A stretch of DNA of 34,692 bases from Gammaproteobacteria bacterium (GTDB taxonomy: Bacteria > Pseudomonadota > Gammaproteobacteria > Steroidobacterales > JABDLF01): contig JABDLF010000115.1 in NCBI GenBank assembly GCA_013003115.1, forward strand, positions 1 to 34,692, read 5' to 3'. The notes below the pieces were generated by a model. It saw only the letters and a list, made by a program, of their open reading frames with translations. It was not told the DNA's origin and ran no database searches. The position numbers were made by a program, and so were the translations under genes. Positions 1-8,700 of this stretch are shown in pieces. How positions within the stretch are numbered: the first letter of the stretch is position 1; each line of letters begins with the position of its first letter.

Positions 1-152
1 CGATCAGACGCTGCATCGCCCAGCGGCCCTGGCCGAAGTTGAATGGTGCGGTGCATGTCCTCGACAACATTGGCGATTGAATCAGTCGCGTCGATGGCCA
101 TACGCGCAACACCGCGGAGATCCGACAGCTGTGAGCGATTCGGGATAGGCAA
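1..152 (-). CDS. Alpha/beta hydrolase (esterase/lipase-like), N-terminal fragment
   Basis: The gene runs off the left edge, so only about 50 N-terminal residues are visible. The minus-strand frame contains the segments LSDLRGVARMAIDATD and VVEDMHRTI followed by a proline-rich PGPLG turn. This resembles the N-terminal leader that precedes the catalytic fold in a group of proteobacterial esterase/lipase-like alpha/beta hydrolases. The catalytic serine motif would lie outside the window, so the activity is inferred. I place the start at the TTG at 152 because a GGAGG sits nine bases upstream (162-166) and no ATG in this frame has as good a site; the first in-frame ATG would remove the conserved DLRG segment. 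Substrate and role are unknown. It could instead be an unrelated protein that shares this short leader. Confidence 0.45.
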   Translation of the reverse strand, partial: MPIPNRSQLSDLRGVARMAIDATDSIANVVEDMHRTIQLRPGPLGDAASD

Positions 153-296
153 GCCGATTTTCCTCCATAATTGAGCGGGTAGTAGAAACAGACTTCCAGA
201 TTGAACATTCGGGTCCGGACACAGCCAGAGTATACGCAGTTCCTGGTGTCTGCTGCGGATCGTTGGCGAGCATTTGTCGCGGCGCTACAGTTGATT

Positions 297-327
297 TAAA
301 AATGCTTTCCGCTTCGGTTCGAAAGCA
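297..327 (-). terminator. Possible rho-independent terminator on the minus strand
   Basis: The arms TGCTTTC (303-309) and GAAAGCA (321-327) are perfect inverted repeats around an 11-base loop. Read on the minus strand, the hairpin is followed directly by TTTTTAAAT. The 7-bp stem has only three GC pairs, so it is weak. It would end a minus-strand transcript arriving from the 390-520 region. Confidence 0.35.
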
Positions 328-510
328 GACATGCAGCGATAGGTTCAAAAGCAGGGCGGTGATGTACTTCGACGCGGGACTTGCTCCAATCAACGAATGG
401 CCGTTTTTGCGGCGCGATCGCGCAACGAGTCGAGAATCTCGTTCAGATCTTGACCGTGCGGCGGGTCTGTTGGAGCCTGTATTTCATCCTGAATGTAAAC
501 GAATGTATTT

Positions 511-526
511 TGTGACCTTTGTCACA
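511..526. promoter_or_regulatory. CRP/FNR-superfamily operator, perfect TGTGA-N6-TCACA
   Basis: The palindrome TGTGACCTTTGTCACA matches both conserved half-sites of the CRP (cAMP receptor protein) consensus exactly and is flanked by T-rich bases on both sides. A TACAGT hexamer at 548-553 (four of six matches to the -10 consensus) puts a start site near 560, about 41.5 bases from the palindrome centre. That is the class II activator geometry. This would make the small gene at 567 CRP-activated with a very short leader. The site is symmetrical, so it could also act on a leftward transcript. Whether the host has a CRP, Vfr or Clp-like regulator cannot be told from this window. Confidence 0.6.
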
Positions 527-566
527 CTTTGCTGTGGTGAAAACGCATACAGTTCTCACTGTAAAT

Positions 567-800
567 ATGATCAGCAAGGTAGAAAAGACCGTGGACAAAT
601 CGACATCGGAAAGCACTGACTTCATCCCCGAAGAAGTACTGACGCGATACCGGCATCGCAGCGAAGATGGCTGGCGGCAGATACTCGGCATGACCGATGT
701 GCTCGACAAGGCATTTGTGGAGCTGAGCATCGCTGGCGATGACGAAGAGACGTTCAATCCCTACGACACGTCTTCAAACCTGAAAAAACTGGTCGCCTGA
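567..800 (+). CDS. Small unknown acidic protein (77 aa)
   Basis: I do not recognise the family. The predicted product is soluble, without a signal peptide or membrane segment, and is acidic, with a Ser/Thr/Asp/Glu-rich first third. A central part (RYRHRSEDGWRQILGMTDVL) looks like amphipathic helix, and the C-terminus ends in LKKLVA. The frame is open further upstream to a TTG at 519, but that start would lie inside the CRP-type palindrome. The ATG at 567 is the better choice, although no Shine-Dalgarno sequence precedes it and the predicted leader is only about seven bases. A GTG at 591 is an alternative that would give 69 residues. The upstream CRP-type site and protein-like composition argue for a real gene. 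It stands alone: the next gene is on the opposite strand. Confidence 0.55.
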   Translation: MISKVEKTVDKSTSESTDFIPEEVLTRYRHRSEDGWRQILGMTDVLDKAFVELSIAGDDEETFNPYDTSSNLKKLVA

Positions 801-847
801 GACCGATTACACCCGCAGCCTCGGTAACTTACATCGGGGCTCTTGCT

Positions 848-1459
848 TCACGCGCCGAGGGCGCGCTCAATTTTTTCCAAGTCCTCGGGCGTGTCGATAT
901 CACACTGCACCAGCTTTCGCTCGATGATGATGCTCATCTGTTGGTGGCGAGCAAAAAAGCTGCTGATACCCGGGTCGCCTTTAATGCTCATCAGGGACTT
1001 GAAATACCGTCGCGGCACGATGGCCGGCAGACCGGCACCCCGGTCGCTCTGACAGAACAGGATTTTGCTTCGATCCCTTGACCATTCCTCGACTATTTCC
1101 CCGAGAAACTGTGCGTCTAGCAAAGGCATATCGATGCCCATCAGCAACACCGCCACCGTTGCGGGTGGCACCGTAATCATGCCTTGACGGACTGAAGACG
1201 CGAGGCCGTCACGCCAGTTGGCGTTGAGGACCATCCGCACACCAAAGTCAAGCAGCTCGCCTTCCACGAGGCGCGAATGTGCACCCAATACGACCGTTAC
1301 TTTGCTTCCGGCCAGTTCCTGCGCTGCAATCGTCGCGCGCCGGACAAGGCATTGGTCACGAAACCGGGCCAGCTGCTTCGGACTGCCGAAGCGGTCTGAG
1401 GCGCCGGCCGCAAGAACGACCACCTGTATTTGACTGCTTGTTGAATACCTTTCGGGCAT
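848..1459 (-). CDS. MobA/MocA-like nucleotidyltransferase
   Basis: This 203-residue protein has the NTP-transferase fold of the MobA family. The N-terminus carries the nucleotide-binding signature LAAGASDRFGSPKQL (about residues 16-30), in which Gly and Lys contact the NTP. A metal-binding GIDMPLLD (about 108-115) and a GLPAIVPRRYF segment (about 142-152) match the MocA/CoxF-type subgroup that makes cytosine or guanine dinucleotide forms of the molybdenum cofactor. The length fits that family (about 190-210). No molybdoenzyme, xdhC or moa/mob gene is nearby, so the substrate is not supported by context, and a sugar-phosphate nucleotidyltransferase role remains possible. The ATG at 1459 is the only good start before the signature, though its ribosome binding site is weak. 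It is divergent from the ATPase at 1638. Confidence 0.75.
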   Translation of the reverse strand: MPERYSTSSQIQVVVLAAGASDRFGSPKQLARFRDQCLVRRATIAAQELAGSKVTVVLGAHSRLVEGELLDFGVRMVLNANWRDGLASSVRQGMITVPPATVAVLLMGIDMPLLDAQFLGEIVEEWSRDRSKILFCQSDRGAGLPAIVPRRYFKSLMSIKGDPGISSFFARHQQMSIIIERKLVQCDIDTPEDLEKIERALGA

Positions 1460-1553
1460 CTCGGTCGATTGTCTGGCTCTGAAAAGGCTGCCGATAATAG
1501 CTTAGGCACCGGCATCCGGATCGGCAAATCCGGCCTGTATGCCGCCCAACCGA

Positions 1554-1582
1554 TTGAGTCTGCACGGCCCAGCCCTCATAAT
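1554..1582 (+). promoter_or_regulatory. Sigma70-type promoter for the ATPase-FHA gene
   Basis: TTGAGT (1554-1559) and CATAAT (1577-1582) are separated by 17 bases, matching four and five of six consensus positions. A start near 1589 would leave a leader of about 48 bases before the ATG at 1638. Confidence 0.5.
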
Positions 1583-1637
1583 CTGCATGGCACTTCGAAT
1601 CCGGACGAGCATCTGATCCGGAAAGGGCAGCCAGCGT

Positions 1638-2825
1638 ATGTACCTAGAACTCTTTGGGCTTGACGAGTTTCCGTTTCGGCTGACGCCTGACCCAGCATTC
1701 ATCTATGCCAGCAGGCAGCATTCTCAGGCTGCCACATTCATGGACTCTACGGTACTGCTCACAGACAGTTTCGTCGTGATAACAGGCGAGATAGGCTCGG
1801 GCAAGACCACTTTGATCGAAAAATTTCTGTCCGAGATCGACCGCGACGAAATTGTAACAGCAAGGATATTTCAGACTCAGGTTACGCCTGTCCAGTTCCT
1901 GCAGTCCCTCCTGGTGGAGTTTGGATTTAACCCGTTCAAGAAGCGCAAAGCCGAGCTGCTGAAGATGCTGAAGGACTTCACGATTGCGCAGCACAAAGAC
2001 GGGCGTCGGGTCGTCGTTGTCGTGGATGAGGCGCAGAATCTCAGTCAGACGGTGCTTGAAGAAATCCGTCTGCTTTCCGGTATCGAGACTCAGAAGGAGA
2101 AGATGCTCAGCGTCATACTCGTCGGGCAGCCGGAGCTGGAGGAAGTTCTGAATCTGCCGCAAATGGAGCAGTTGGCGCAAAGAACGCGTCTGCGCTACCA
2201 CCTGAAGGCACTCACTCCCGAAGAGACACATGAGTATATTGAGCACAGGCTGAAGGTCGCCGGCGCCAGGAAAGAGGGCATATTCAGCGATGAATGCTTT
2301 CCGATAATTTTCAAGTACACGGGCGGCATTCCGCGGCTTATCAACACGCTCTGCGACACGGCTCTGATTTGTTGTTTTGCTGATCAAACGACCACAGTTA
2401 CGTCGGAGCAGATACAGAGCGCCGTGGACGAACTTGGTTGGCTTGAGTTCGCTCAGCGGACGCATACCGACCGCACGGGCATCCGGCGCTTTGGCATCGG
2501 ACCAAGAGAGACCCGGGGCCAGCTGCGAGTTATAGGGCCAGGCGGCGAAGAGAAAATCTATCCGCTGATTCGCGGGCGCCTTATCATCGGCCGCACAATA
2601 GACAACGATATTCAGATCGACAGCGAGTTCATCAGTCGGCATCACGCGCAGATATTTACAGATGAGAAAAACAGCAGAATCGAAGACCTAAATAGCACGA
2701 ACGGTGTCTTTCTCAACAACCGGCGTATTAAGAAGAGACAGCTTATTAGCGGCGATGAGATTGAACTCGGTACTCATGTTCTCGAGTACAGCGAAACGGT
2801 TGCGAAAGACAAAGACAGCGACTGA
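1638..2825 (+). CDS. ExeA/GspA-type AAA ATPase with C-terminal FHA domain
   Basis: The 395-residue protein has two parts. Residues 1-270 are an ExeA-type AAA ATPase: the MYLELFGL...PFRLTPDP start typical of the family, Walker A GEIGSGKT (50-57), Walker B VVVVVDEA (125-132), a sensor segment VGQPE (162-166) and a GGIPRLIN box (229-236). Residues about 295-385 form an FHA domain with the hallmarks GRTIDNDI, SRHH and LNSTNGVFLN, which reads phosphothreonine peptides. Family knowledge: ExeA/GspA helps build the T2SS secretin, and relatives act in exopolysaccharide/exosortase loci and transposition. Those ATPases usually carry a membrane segment or peptidoglycan-binding domain at the C-terminus; here I see neither, so the protein should be cytoplasmic. 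A T2SS operon lies 6 kb downstream on the other strand, but a link is inference. No kinase gene is nearby. AAAGGG lies upstream of the ATG, at a long spacing. Confidence 0.85.
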   Translation: MYLELFGLDEFPFRLTPDPAFIYASRQHSQAATFMDSTVLLTDSFVVITGEIGSGKTTLIEKFLSEIDRDEIVTARIFQTQVTPVQFLQSLLVEFGFNPFKKRKAELLKMLKDFTIAQHKDGRRVVVVVDEAQNLSQTVLEEIRLLSGIETQKEKMLSVILVGQPELEEVLNLPQMEQLAQRTRLRYHLKALTPEETHEYIEHRLKVAGARKEGIFSDECFPIIFKYTGGIPRLINTLCDTALICCFADQTTTVTSEQIQSAVDELGWLEFAQRTHTDRTGIRRFGIGPRETRGQLRVIGPGGEEKIYPLIRGRLIIGRTIDNDIQIDSEFISRHHAQIFTDEKNSRIEDLNSTNGVFLNNRRIKKRQLISGDEIELGTHVLEYSETVAKDKDSD

Positions 2826-3061
2826 CGATAATCAGCCACGCCATCCTTCTTGTGTCCCCGAATTGCCAGCCCGCTTGAATTTTCCTCATGCTGCGTGCGT
2901 ACGCGGGCTTGTACCGTGAGAAATGCGTCGGTAAATAGCTTCTCGATAACGGATTCAAGCACTGCAACGCTGCCTGTTAAATTTCATCTTCGCCTGGCCG
3001 GCATTGCTGTTCTAATGCCAGGGACTCCCCCCGATATTTCGCGTGAGGACAGACCTTTACG

Positions 3062-5779
3062 GTGACATCGGAAGCATCAAAATACAGTCCGGTTCTGCAG
3101 GGAATTGCGCGTGGCCACGTAGTTGTAACAGGTAGCAAGCGACTGGCTCGCGAAATCATGCTGCATGATGCGGATGCCAGGAGCGCGGGGCAGACGGCAT
3201 GGGTTCGGCCTGCGGTGTGGCCATGGCCGGAGTGGATGCGCGAACTATGGCATGAGTCAGCATGGTCGCGCCCTGGGCCGACAACGACACGCCTTCTGAA
3301 TGCGGGGCGGAAACGTGTGCTTTGGGAGTCACTCGTAAGGCAGTCGGGGTCGGGTGGTGGTCTTGTGCAGGTACATACCGTTGCCAGGGCGGCTGTGGAA
3401 GCATGGGATATCGCCTGCGGCTGGGGCATTTCGTTGGACGATATTGCAAAGCTTGCAACCGAGGACGCTGCGCAGTTTCTCGAGTGGGCAAGGTCCTATG
3501 AAGCCCTGTGCGAAAGCGAGAATCTGCTGGACGAGAGCCGCTTGCCTGAGATGCTGGCCGGACTGGCCGGTAAAGAAGGGCAGCTGGTGCTCCCTGAAGC
3601 GGTAATTCTCGCCGGGTTTGATGAACTTACGCCGGCGCAGGATCGCTTTGTGCAAGCTATACGGTCTGCCGGAACCGAGGTAACGCGATGGTTACCCTCG
3701 CGGAAAAAAGGCAAAACGCTTGTGGCCGGGGCTGCCGATTCGCAGACGGAGTTAACTGCGGCCGCTCGTTGGAGCCTTGCTTGTATTACTGCTAATCCCG
3801 GCGCGACAGTCGGGGTCATTGTTCCCGACCTTGCAGCGACCCGCGTCAAAGTTAACCGCATTTTTACGGACATCCTTGAGCCGGCAACCCTGGAGCTGAA
3901 CGGGCAACGCCAGCGCAGTCTTTTCTCGATTTCGGTGGGTTTGCCCCTGGTCGATCAGCCGCTTGTTTCCGTCGCTCTTGATCTCGTTTCGCTGGCTGAC
4001 AGATCACCATCCTGGAGTATGGTCAGCCGGCTTCTGCGGTCTGGTTTTATTGGTGAGGCGATTACCGAAGGGAACCCTCGCGCCGAGTTTGACGCAAAGT
4101 TTCGGGGCGAAGGCGGGATTCGATGGCCGCTTGACCGATTGCAGCAAGCGTTGGCGAAAGAGGAAGACGCAGAGAGCCGATGCGCCTGCCCGGCGCTAAG
4201 CAGGCGCATACGAACCTTGCTTGAGTTGCGCAGAGCGTGGCCCGAGCGTCAAACGACCAGGGAATGGGTGATGGACGTCAGCCACTGGCTGGACGCCTTT
4301 GGCTGGCCCGGCGAGCGCGTCTTGAACAGCGACGAGTTTCAGGCGCAGCAGCGCTGGCGGCAGCTCCTGGAGGAATTGGCAGCTTACGAGGATATTCTTG
4401 GGGCCGTCACGCTGGCTTCGTTTACGGGAGCGCTGCGCAATCTTGCGGGCCAGGCAACGTTCAAGCCGGAATCAAGCCGATCGCCCATCCTGGTTCTCGG
4501 CACTCTCGAGGCAGCCGGCCTTGAATTCGATCACCTCTGGGTCACCGGCTTGCACGATGGCGCTTGGCCGCCCGCGCCCGCGCCGACGCCGTTTCTTCCC
4601 TACAAGCTGCAACGCAGTCTGATGGTGCCGCGTGGCTCGTCGGCCCGTGAGTTGAGTTTTGCCCGCGCGGTGCTATCCCGAATGGTGAATAGCGCGGACG
4701 AGGTTCGACTGAGCTGGCCTCAGGCAGAAGGGGACGAGACGTTTCGGCAAAGTCCGATGCTTGACGAATATTCGCACGGTGAGGATATCCCGGCCTCGCG
4801 CCTTGTTCTTGAGGAGCGCTCGGGAGAGATATTCCGTCACCGCCCTGCACTGGAGCAGTTACAGGACGGTATCGGCCCGTCCTGCGGTGAGGGATTTGCT
4901 GCGCCGGGTGGCGCTTACGTGCTCGAGCTGCAGTCTTTGTGCCCGTTTCGCGCATTTGCAGAGATCCGACTGGGGGCCCGCCGCCTCGAACAGCCGGCTG
5001 CCGGCCTGGATCCCCGTCAGCGGGGACAGCTTGCACACGATAGCCTGCATTATCTTTGGCAAGCGTTAAAAGGGCGAGACGCCCTCGCGCATGCTGACCG
5101 TGCAGGGCGGCACCAGCTGGTATCAAAAGCAATCGGAAGAGCATCACTGCGCATCAAGACTCACGACAACGTGGTTCTTGCGCAGTCCCTTAAAATTGAA
5201 AAATCGCGCCTCGCCGAACTACTGGAGCAGCTACTCTGCCTCGAACTTGAGCGACCCGATTTCACAGTATTTATGACTGAAGAGCAGCACAAGCTGCGGA
5301 TCAACAGCCTCGAACTGAAGGTACGGCCGGACCGTGTCGATACGATAGGCGGCGAGGGGCAGTTCGTCATCGACTACAAAACCGGCAAAGTTAGCGCGGC
5401 ATCGTGGATTGGCGAGCGGCCGCGCGCGCCCCAGTTGCCGCTCTATGCAACAGCGCTTGACATAAAGAACGTGCGCGGCATCGCGTTCTTACAGCTGCGC
5501 GCGGGTGAGATCAGGTTCGTCGGTGTTTGTGACAACGAGGAGGGCTTTCCGAAGGGTGTCAAGTGGCCGGGTAAAAGTGTGCTTGAGAAGCAGGGCGTGG
5601 CGGACTGGGAGGCGTTGGTCGCCTCGTGGCGCCGTATTCTCGACCGCCTGGCAGGTGAGTTTGCTGACGGCAAGGCAGGGGTAGACCCTTTGAAGAGTGC
5701 CTGCGATTTTTGTCATCTGAGCACCTTTTGCCGGATAGAGGAAAAGAAGATGACCGGCGAGGTTGCAGTCGATGGCTGA
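3062..5779 (+). CDS. AddB-like PD-(D/E)XK nuclease, probable DNA repair protein
   Basis: At 905 residues this resembles the AddB-like 'probable DNA repair protein' found beside a RecB/AddA-type helicase in many beta- and gammaproteobacteria. The C-terminal third holds a RecB-family nuclease: RPDRVD (about 755-760) followed by VIDYKTGK (about 767-774), the D-x(n)-D/E-x-K metal and catalytic residues. Cysteines in SLCPF (about 626) and in CDFCHLSTFC (about 881-890) match the four-cysteine arrangement that binds an Fe-S cluster around the AddB nuclease. The N-terminus reads VVVTGSKRLAR where helicase-type AddB proteins have a Walker A loop, so ATP binding is probably lost and this half is structural. 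The likely job is end-processing of double-strand breaks with the downstream partner. The GTG start at 3062 has GAGGA at a long 14-base distance. The stop overlaps the next start by eight bases. Confidence 0.82.
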   Translation: MTSEASKYSPVLQGIARGHVVVTGSKRLAREIMLHDADARSAGQTAWVRPAVWPWPEWMRELWHESAWSRPGPTTTRLLNAGRKRVLWESLVRQSGSGGGLVQVHTVARAAVEAWDIACGWGISLDDIAKLATEDAAQFLEWARSYEALCESENLLDESRLPEMLAGLAGKEGQLVLPEAVILAGFDELTPAQDRFVQAIRSAGTEVTRWLPSRKKGKTLVAGAADSQTELTAAARWSLACITANPGATVGVIVPDLAATRVKVNRIFTDILEPATLELNGQRQRSLFSISVGLPLVDQPLVSVALDLVSLADRSPSWSMVSRLLRSGFIGEAITEGNPRAEFDAKFRGEGGIRWPLDRLQQALAKEEDAESRCACPALSRRIRTLLELRRAWPERQTTREWVMDVSHWLDAFGWPGERVLNSDEFQAQQRWRQLLEELAAYEDILGAVTLASFTGALRNLAGQATFKPESSRSPILVLGTLEAAGLEFDHLWVTGLHDGAWPPAPAPTPFLPYKLQRSLMVPRGSSARELSFARAVLSRMVNSADEVRLSWPQAEGDETFRQSPMLDEYSHGEDIPASRLVLEERSGEIFRHRPALEQLQDGIGPSCGEGFAAPGGAYVLELQSLCPFRAFAEIRLGARRLEQPAAGLDPRQRGQLAHDSLHYLWQALKGRDALAHADRAGRHQLVSKAIGRASLRIKTHDNVVLAQSLKIEKSRLAELLEQLLCLELERPDFTVFMTEEQHKLRINSLELKVRPDRVDTIGGEGQFVIDYKTGKVSAASWIGERPRAPQLPLYATALDIKNVRGIAFLQLRAGEIRFVGVCDNEEGFPKGVKWPGKSVLEKQGVADWEALVASWRRILDRLAGEFADGKAGVDPLKSACDFCHLSTFCRIEEKKMTGEVAVDG

Positions 5780-8700
5780 TCAGATACCGGTCGCCGATCA
5801 GTCGAGTCGCGACGCGGCGCTCGACGTTTCGCAGTCCATTATCGTGCAGGCGCCCGCCGGCTCCGGCAAAACGGAGCTGCTCACGCAGAGAATTCTCAAG
5901 TTGCTGTCGCTGGTACACGATCCGGAAGAAGTGCTGGCGATTACCTTCACGCGCAAGGCTGCCGGTGAGATGCGAGACCGGCTGCTGAGCTGTTTGTCCA
6001 AGGCGAGCCGGGAAGACAGGCCGGCGAGCGCGCACGAAGCGCGCAGCTGGGACCTGGCCCGGAAAGTGCTCGAAATTGATTCGCAAAGGGGATGGCACAT
6101 CGCAGAGCACCCGGCGCGTCTTCGAATTCTCACCATTGACGCTCTTAATTCAGCCCTGACGAGGCAGATGCCACTTCTGTCGAAGGTAGGGGCACAACTC
6201 GATATTTCGACAACGCCGGAAGTCCTCTACGCTGAAGCGGCGACGGCGACCATCGAACTGCTCGGCTCGGACCACCCCTGTGCGGCAGATCTGCACGTTC
6301 TGCTCGCCCACGTCGACAACCGGGCTGAGAGGGTTATCGAGCTGCTGGCAAAGATGTTGAGCAAGCGGGAACAGTGGCTCAGGCATATCTTGCCGGCCCA
6401 GGGCAATGATCGCGGTCGAACTCGCCTCGAGAATGCGATCGCAGCAATGGTAAGCAGCGAGCTGGAACTGCTGACAAGCGCGGTGCCGCCGGACCTGCTC
6501 GCGACGGTGCATGGCTTTGCTACCACGAGCGCAGCGAAACTTGCCGATCAGGGCGGCGACAGCCCGCTACAAGGGCTGATAGATATCCCCGAGTTGAGTA
6601 ATGATGCTGACAGTCTCGCAGCCTGGCAGGCACTGGCGCACCTTCTGCTCACAGCCAAAGATGAGTGGCGACGGACCTGGGACAAGCGCCTGGGTTTTCC
6701 ACCTGGTGAAAAAGACAGAAAGGCTGATTTTGCTGAACTCGTATCTCGCCTTGCCGAGGTTGACGGCTTGCGCGAGATGCTGGCGGTCGTACGCAGCCTG
6801 CCCGAAACCACGCTGAAAGAGACCCAGTGGCGTGCTCTCAGATCGCTCATTACGGTGCTGCCGGTTGCGGCAGCACAGCTTGAGCTGGTATTCCGCCGCT
6901 ACTCAAAAGTTGACTACACGGCCGTTTCGCGCGCAGCGCTGGATGCGTTAGGCGGCGCCCAGGCGCCAACCGACCTGGCACTTTCCCTCGATTATCGAAT
7001 TCAGCACATTCTGGTAGATGAGTTTCAGGACACATCTGCATCGCAGTTCGAGCTTATTGAACAACTCATCGCGGGCTGGACACCGGAAGATGGCCGGACG
7101 CTGTTTTGTGTTGGCGACCCGATGCAGTCCATTTACAGGTTTCGCGAAGCAGAGGTAAGCCTGTTTCTCAGGGCATGGCAGGAGGGCATTGGCGACGTTG
7201 CCCTCAAGCCGGTGAGCTTGTCCGTAAACTTCAGATCACAGGCCGGTATCGTCAAATGGGTTAATCAGAATTTCCCCGCCATCATGCCGCCGCGTGCAGA
7301 CCTGCAAACTGCCGCCGTGCCGTTTACGCGGTCCGATGCATTTCATCCTGCATCGGAGGGAGATGCCGTCGTTTTTCACCCCCTCATTGATCAGGGGCCG
7401 CAGGATGAGGCTGAGCTGGTAGCGCGCCTGGTGCTGACTCACAGGGAGGCGAGTCCGGATGCCAGCATTGCCATACTTGTAAGCGGGCGAAATCATCTGC
7501 GCCAGATCATGCCGGCACTGAGAGCCGCCGGGCTGCTCCCTCAGGCCGTGGAAATTGAGAAACTCGAGCGTCAGCGCGTTGTTCATGATCTCGTCGCGCT
7601 GACGCGCGCACTTCTGCATCGCGGTGACCGAACGGCGTGGCTCGCTGTTTTACGCGCACCCTGGTGTGGCCTGTCTCAGGAGGACCTGCACGTGCTTGCC
7701 AGCGGCGACGCGCGGCCATGCATTGCAGCAGCTCTGGAAGACGAAGAATTGCTGGCCGGGCTGACCGAGTCAGGGGCGAGGCGTGTGACTCGTTTCAAAG
7801 GTGCATTGTGGCCCGTTCTGAACAGCGCGGAGCGCGGTGCTTTTCGTGACTGGATAGAAGGGGCGTGGCGCCGTCTGGGCGGACCCGCTTGCCTGACCGA
7901 CGCCAATGAACTCTCAAATGCCGAAGCGTTTTTCGAATTGCTGCAGTCGCTTCATGAAGGCAGAGGGCTGGACGACCCCCTGGTTCTTGAACAACGCCTT
8001 TCAAAGCTCTATGCATCTGCAGACGCCGACGCTGACAAAAATCTGCTCATCATGACAATCCACAAGGCGAAGGGTCTGCAGTTCGATGTGGTAATCGTGC
8101 CTGGTCTAAGTCGGCTCGGCGCTGAGGAGGACCGGCCACTGCTGCGGTGGACCGAGTTTCCACGCAAGGGGGGGCGCACCGATCTCGTTCTCGCGCCCAT
8201 TACGGGATCGGACGAAGACAACGACAAGCTCGAGCGCTACATCGCGGATCTCGAGCGTCGCAGGCGTATCCTGGAGCGAGCCCGGTTGCTCTACGTTGCC
8301 GTAACGCGGGCACAGGAAAAGGTTCACCTGATTGCGGGCGCAACGACAAAAGAGCAGGGCGGTGAACGCGTCGTGAAACCCCCCGACCGCCGTTCAATGC
8401 TCGATACTTTGTGGCCCGTTGCGAGTAACTGGCTTGAGAGTGCTGCAGCCGGAAGTTCTGCCCGTTCTGCTGCAGACGCAGAGACCGAGGTCGCAACTGT
8501 CGGCGCGACTTTATTCCGCTTGCCGGAGCAATGGCACTTGCCTGATGTTCCCGCCGCAGTTGCAGTGACTGAACGCCTTCAGGCTCGCACCGTGATAAAT
8601 GAAGATGCTGTCAGTTTCGATTGGGCAGGGCAGACTGCGCGCCACGTTGGCACCGTGGTGCACGAGGCACTTCGGTTTATCGCGGGCACCGGAAAGAAGC

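Larger units (their letters stand above)
153..566. other. Intergenic stretch without a convincing gene
   Basis: About 410 bases separate the truncated hydrolase from the small protein at 567. Open frames exist on both strands, but none combines a usable start codon, a ribosome binding site and protein-like composition. Two structured elements are visible: a TGTGA-N6-TCACA palindrome at 511-526, and a hairpin at 303-327 that ends in a T-run when read on the minus strand. Between them, a minus-strand frame ending at the TGA at 390-392 reads like a short protein tail but has no ATG, GTG or TTG start upstream of that tail. Confidence 0.6.

Noticed and set aside
390-521. Minus-strand frame ending DLNEILDSLRDRAAKTAIR
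   Set aside because: It reads like a real protein tail, but it is closed upstream by a stop at 522-524 and has no ATG, GTG or TTG before the conserved-looking part. I kept it only as part of a low-confidence finding.
263-619. 118-residue plus-strand frame
   Set aside because: Low-complexity, Cys/Arg-rich translation with no ribosome binding site. It spans the CRP-type palindrome and overlaps the better-supported frame at 567.
1644-2645. 333-residue minus-strand frame opposite the ATPase
   Set aside because: It mirrors a gene with unmistakable AAA and FHA motifs; its translation has no recognisable domain.
4542-5147. 201-residue minus-strand frame inside the AddB-like gene
   Set aside because: Arg/Pro/Gly-rich shadow translation of a conserved nuclease gene.
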